From contig PCTK01000163.1 of assembly GCA_002786505.1 (NCBI GenBank), forward strand, positions 3,493 to 8,893: DNA of 5,401 nt, written 5' to 3'. Below, in pieces: positions 5,372 to 5,401 of this stretch (within the stretch, counting starts at the first letter, position 1; every line of letters starts with the position of its first letter). The notes under the pieces are model-generated. The model did not search any database. It saw only the letters and a program-made list of their open reading frames with translations, and was not told the DNA's origin. Made by a program: the position numbers and the translations under genes. The stretch is from Nitrospinae bacterium CG22_combo_CG10-13_8_21_14_all_47_10 (GTDB lineage: Bacteria > Nitrospinota > Nitrospinia > Nitrospinales > VA-1).

Positions 5372-5401
5372 TGTGTATAGTTCCTTGGATGCCGAACAAA
5401 G
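5355..5401 (+). CDS. N-terminal fragment of a rightward gene, possibly DUF2007-like
   Basis: An ATG at 5355 opens a frame that runs off the right edge after 15 full codons, reading MKNLINVYSSLDAEQ. AAGG at 5341-5344 stands 10 bases upstream as a weak ribosome site. The pattern of a short basic start, a beta strand ending VYSS, then an acidic turn 'LDAEQ' resembles the start of DUF2007 proteins (putative signal-transducing proteins of the type 'VYxxxNxxEAxxIKxLLE'), small proteins that I associate with CPXCG genes as neighbours. Fifteen codons cannot prove this, and the frame may be chance. It would be divergent from the CBS operon with only 31 bases between the start codons. Confidence 0.45.
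   Translation, partial: MKNLINVYSSLDAEQ

Overview
The window reads as ordinary chromosomal DNA of a free-living Gram-negative bacterium of middling GC content. The gene set (stand-alone HDOD protein, CBS-pair protein, CPXCG cysteine-rich protein, pentapeptide-repeat protein, NAD-salvage fusion) would suit a Nitrospinota- or Deltaproteobacteria-like lineage, but this is only an impression from protein style. I see no phage, transposase, CRISPR, tRNA or rRNA signal.

Layout from left to right. (1) Bases 1-169 hold the C-terminal end of a rightward gene of unknown function. (2) Convergent to it is a leftward HDOD signalling gene (262-1098) with its own good promoter candidate at 1133-1162. (3) Further upstream on the same strand is a small membrane-anchored protein of unknown function (1248-1736). 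(4) Divergent from that, across an 89-base gap, is the centrepiece: a 653-residue rightward gene (1826-3787, TTG start) fusing a nicotinamidase-like domain to a complete nicotinate phosphoribosyltransferase. (5) Three palindromes with CCCC-starting arms (3755-3862) straddle the 3' end of that gene and the following gap; the first lies inside the reading frame. (6) A rightward pentapeptide-repeat gene (4018-4722) follows an extended -10 promoter candidate. (7) Convergent to it is a leftward two-gene operon: a CBS-pair protein (5323-4931), then a CPXCG zinc-ribbon-like protein (4922-4740). (8) At the right edge the first 15 codons of a rightward, divergently oriented gene are visible, possibly of the DUF2007 family.

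Functionally the fusion gene belongs to NAD salvage (nicotinamide to nicotinate to nicotinate mononucleotide). Its phosphoribosyltransferase half looks intact. The nicotinamidase half keeps the nucleophilic cysteine and the metal-ligand motifs but appears to have lost the other two members of the Asp-Lys-Cys triad (His at 22, Gly at 108). It may therefore be a pseudoenzyme, a sensor, or a repurposed domain. This is the most interesting point in the window. The other genes look like separate regulatory or housekeeping units, and nothing ties them to NAD metabolism.
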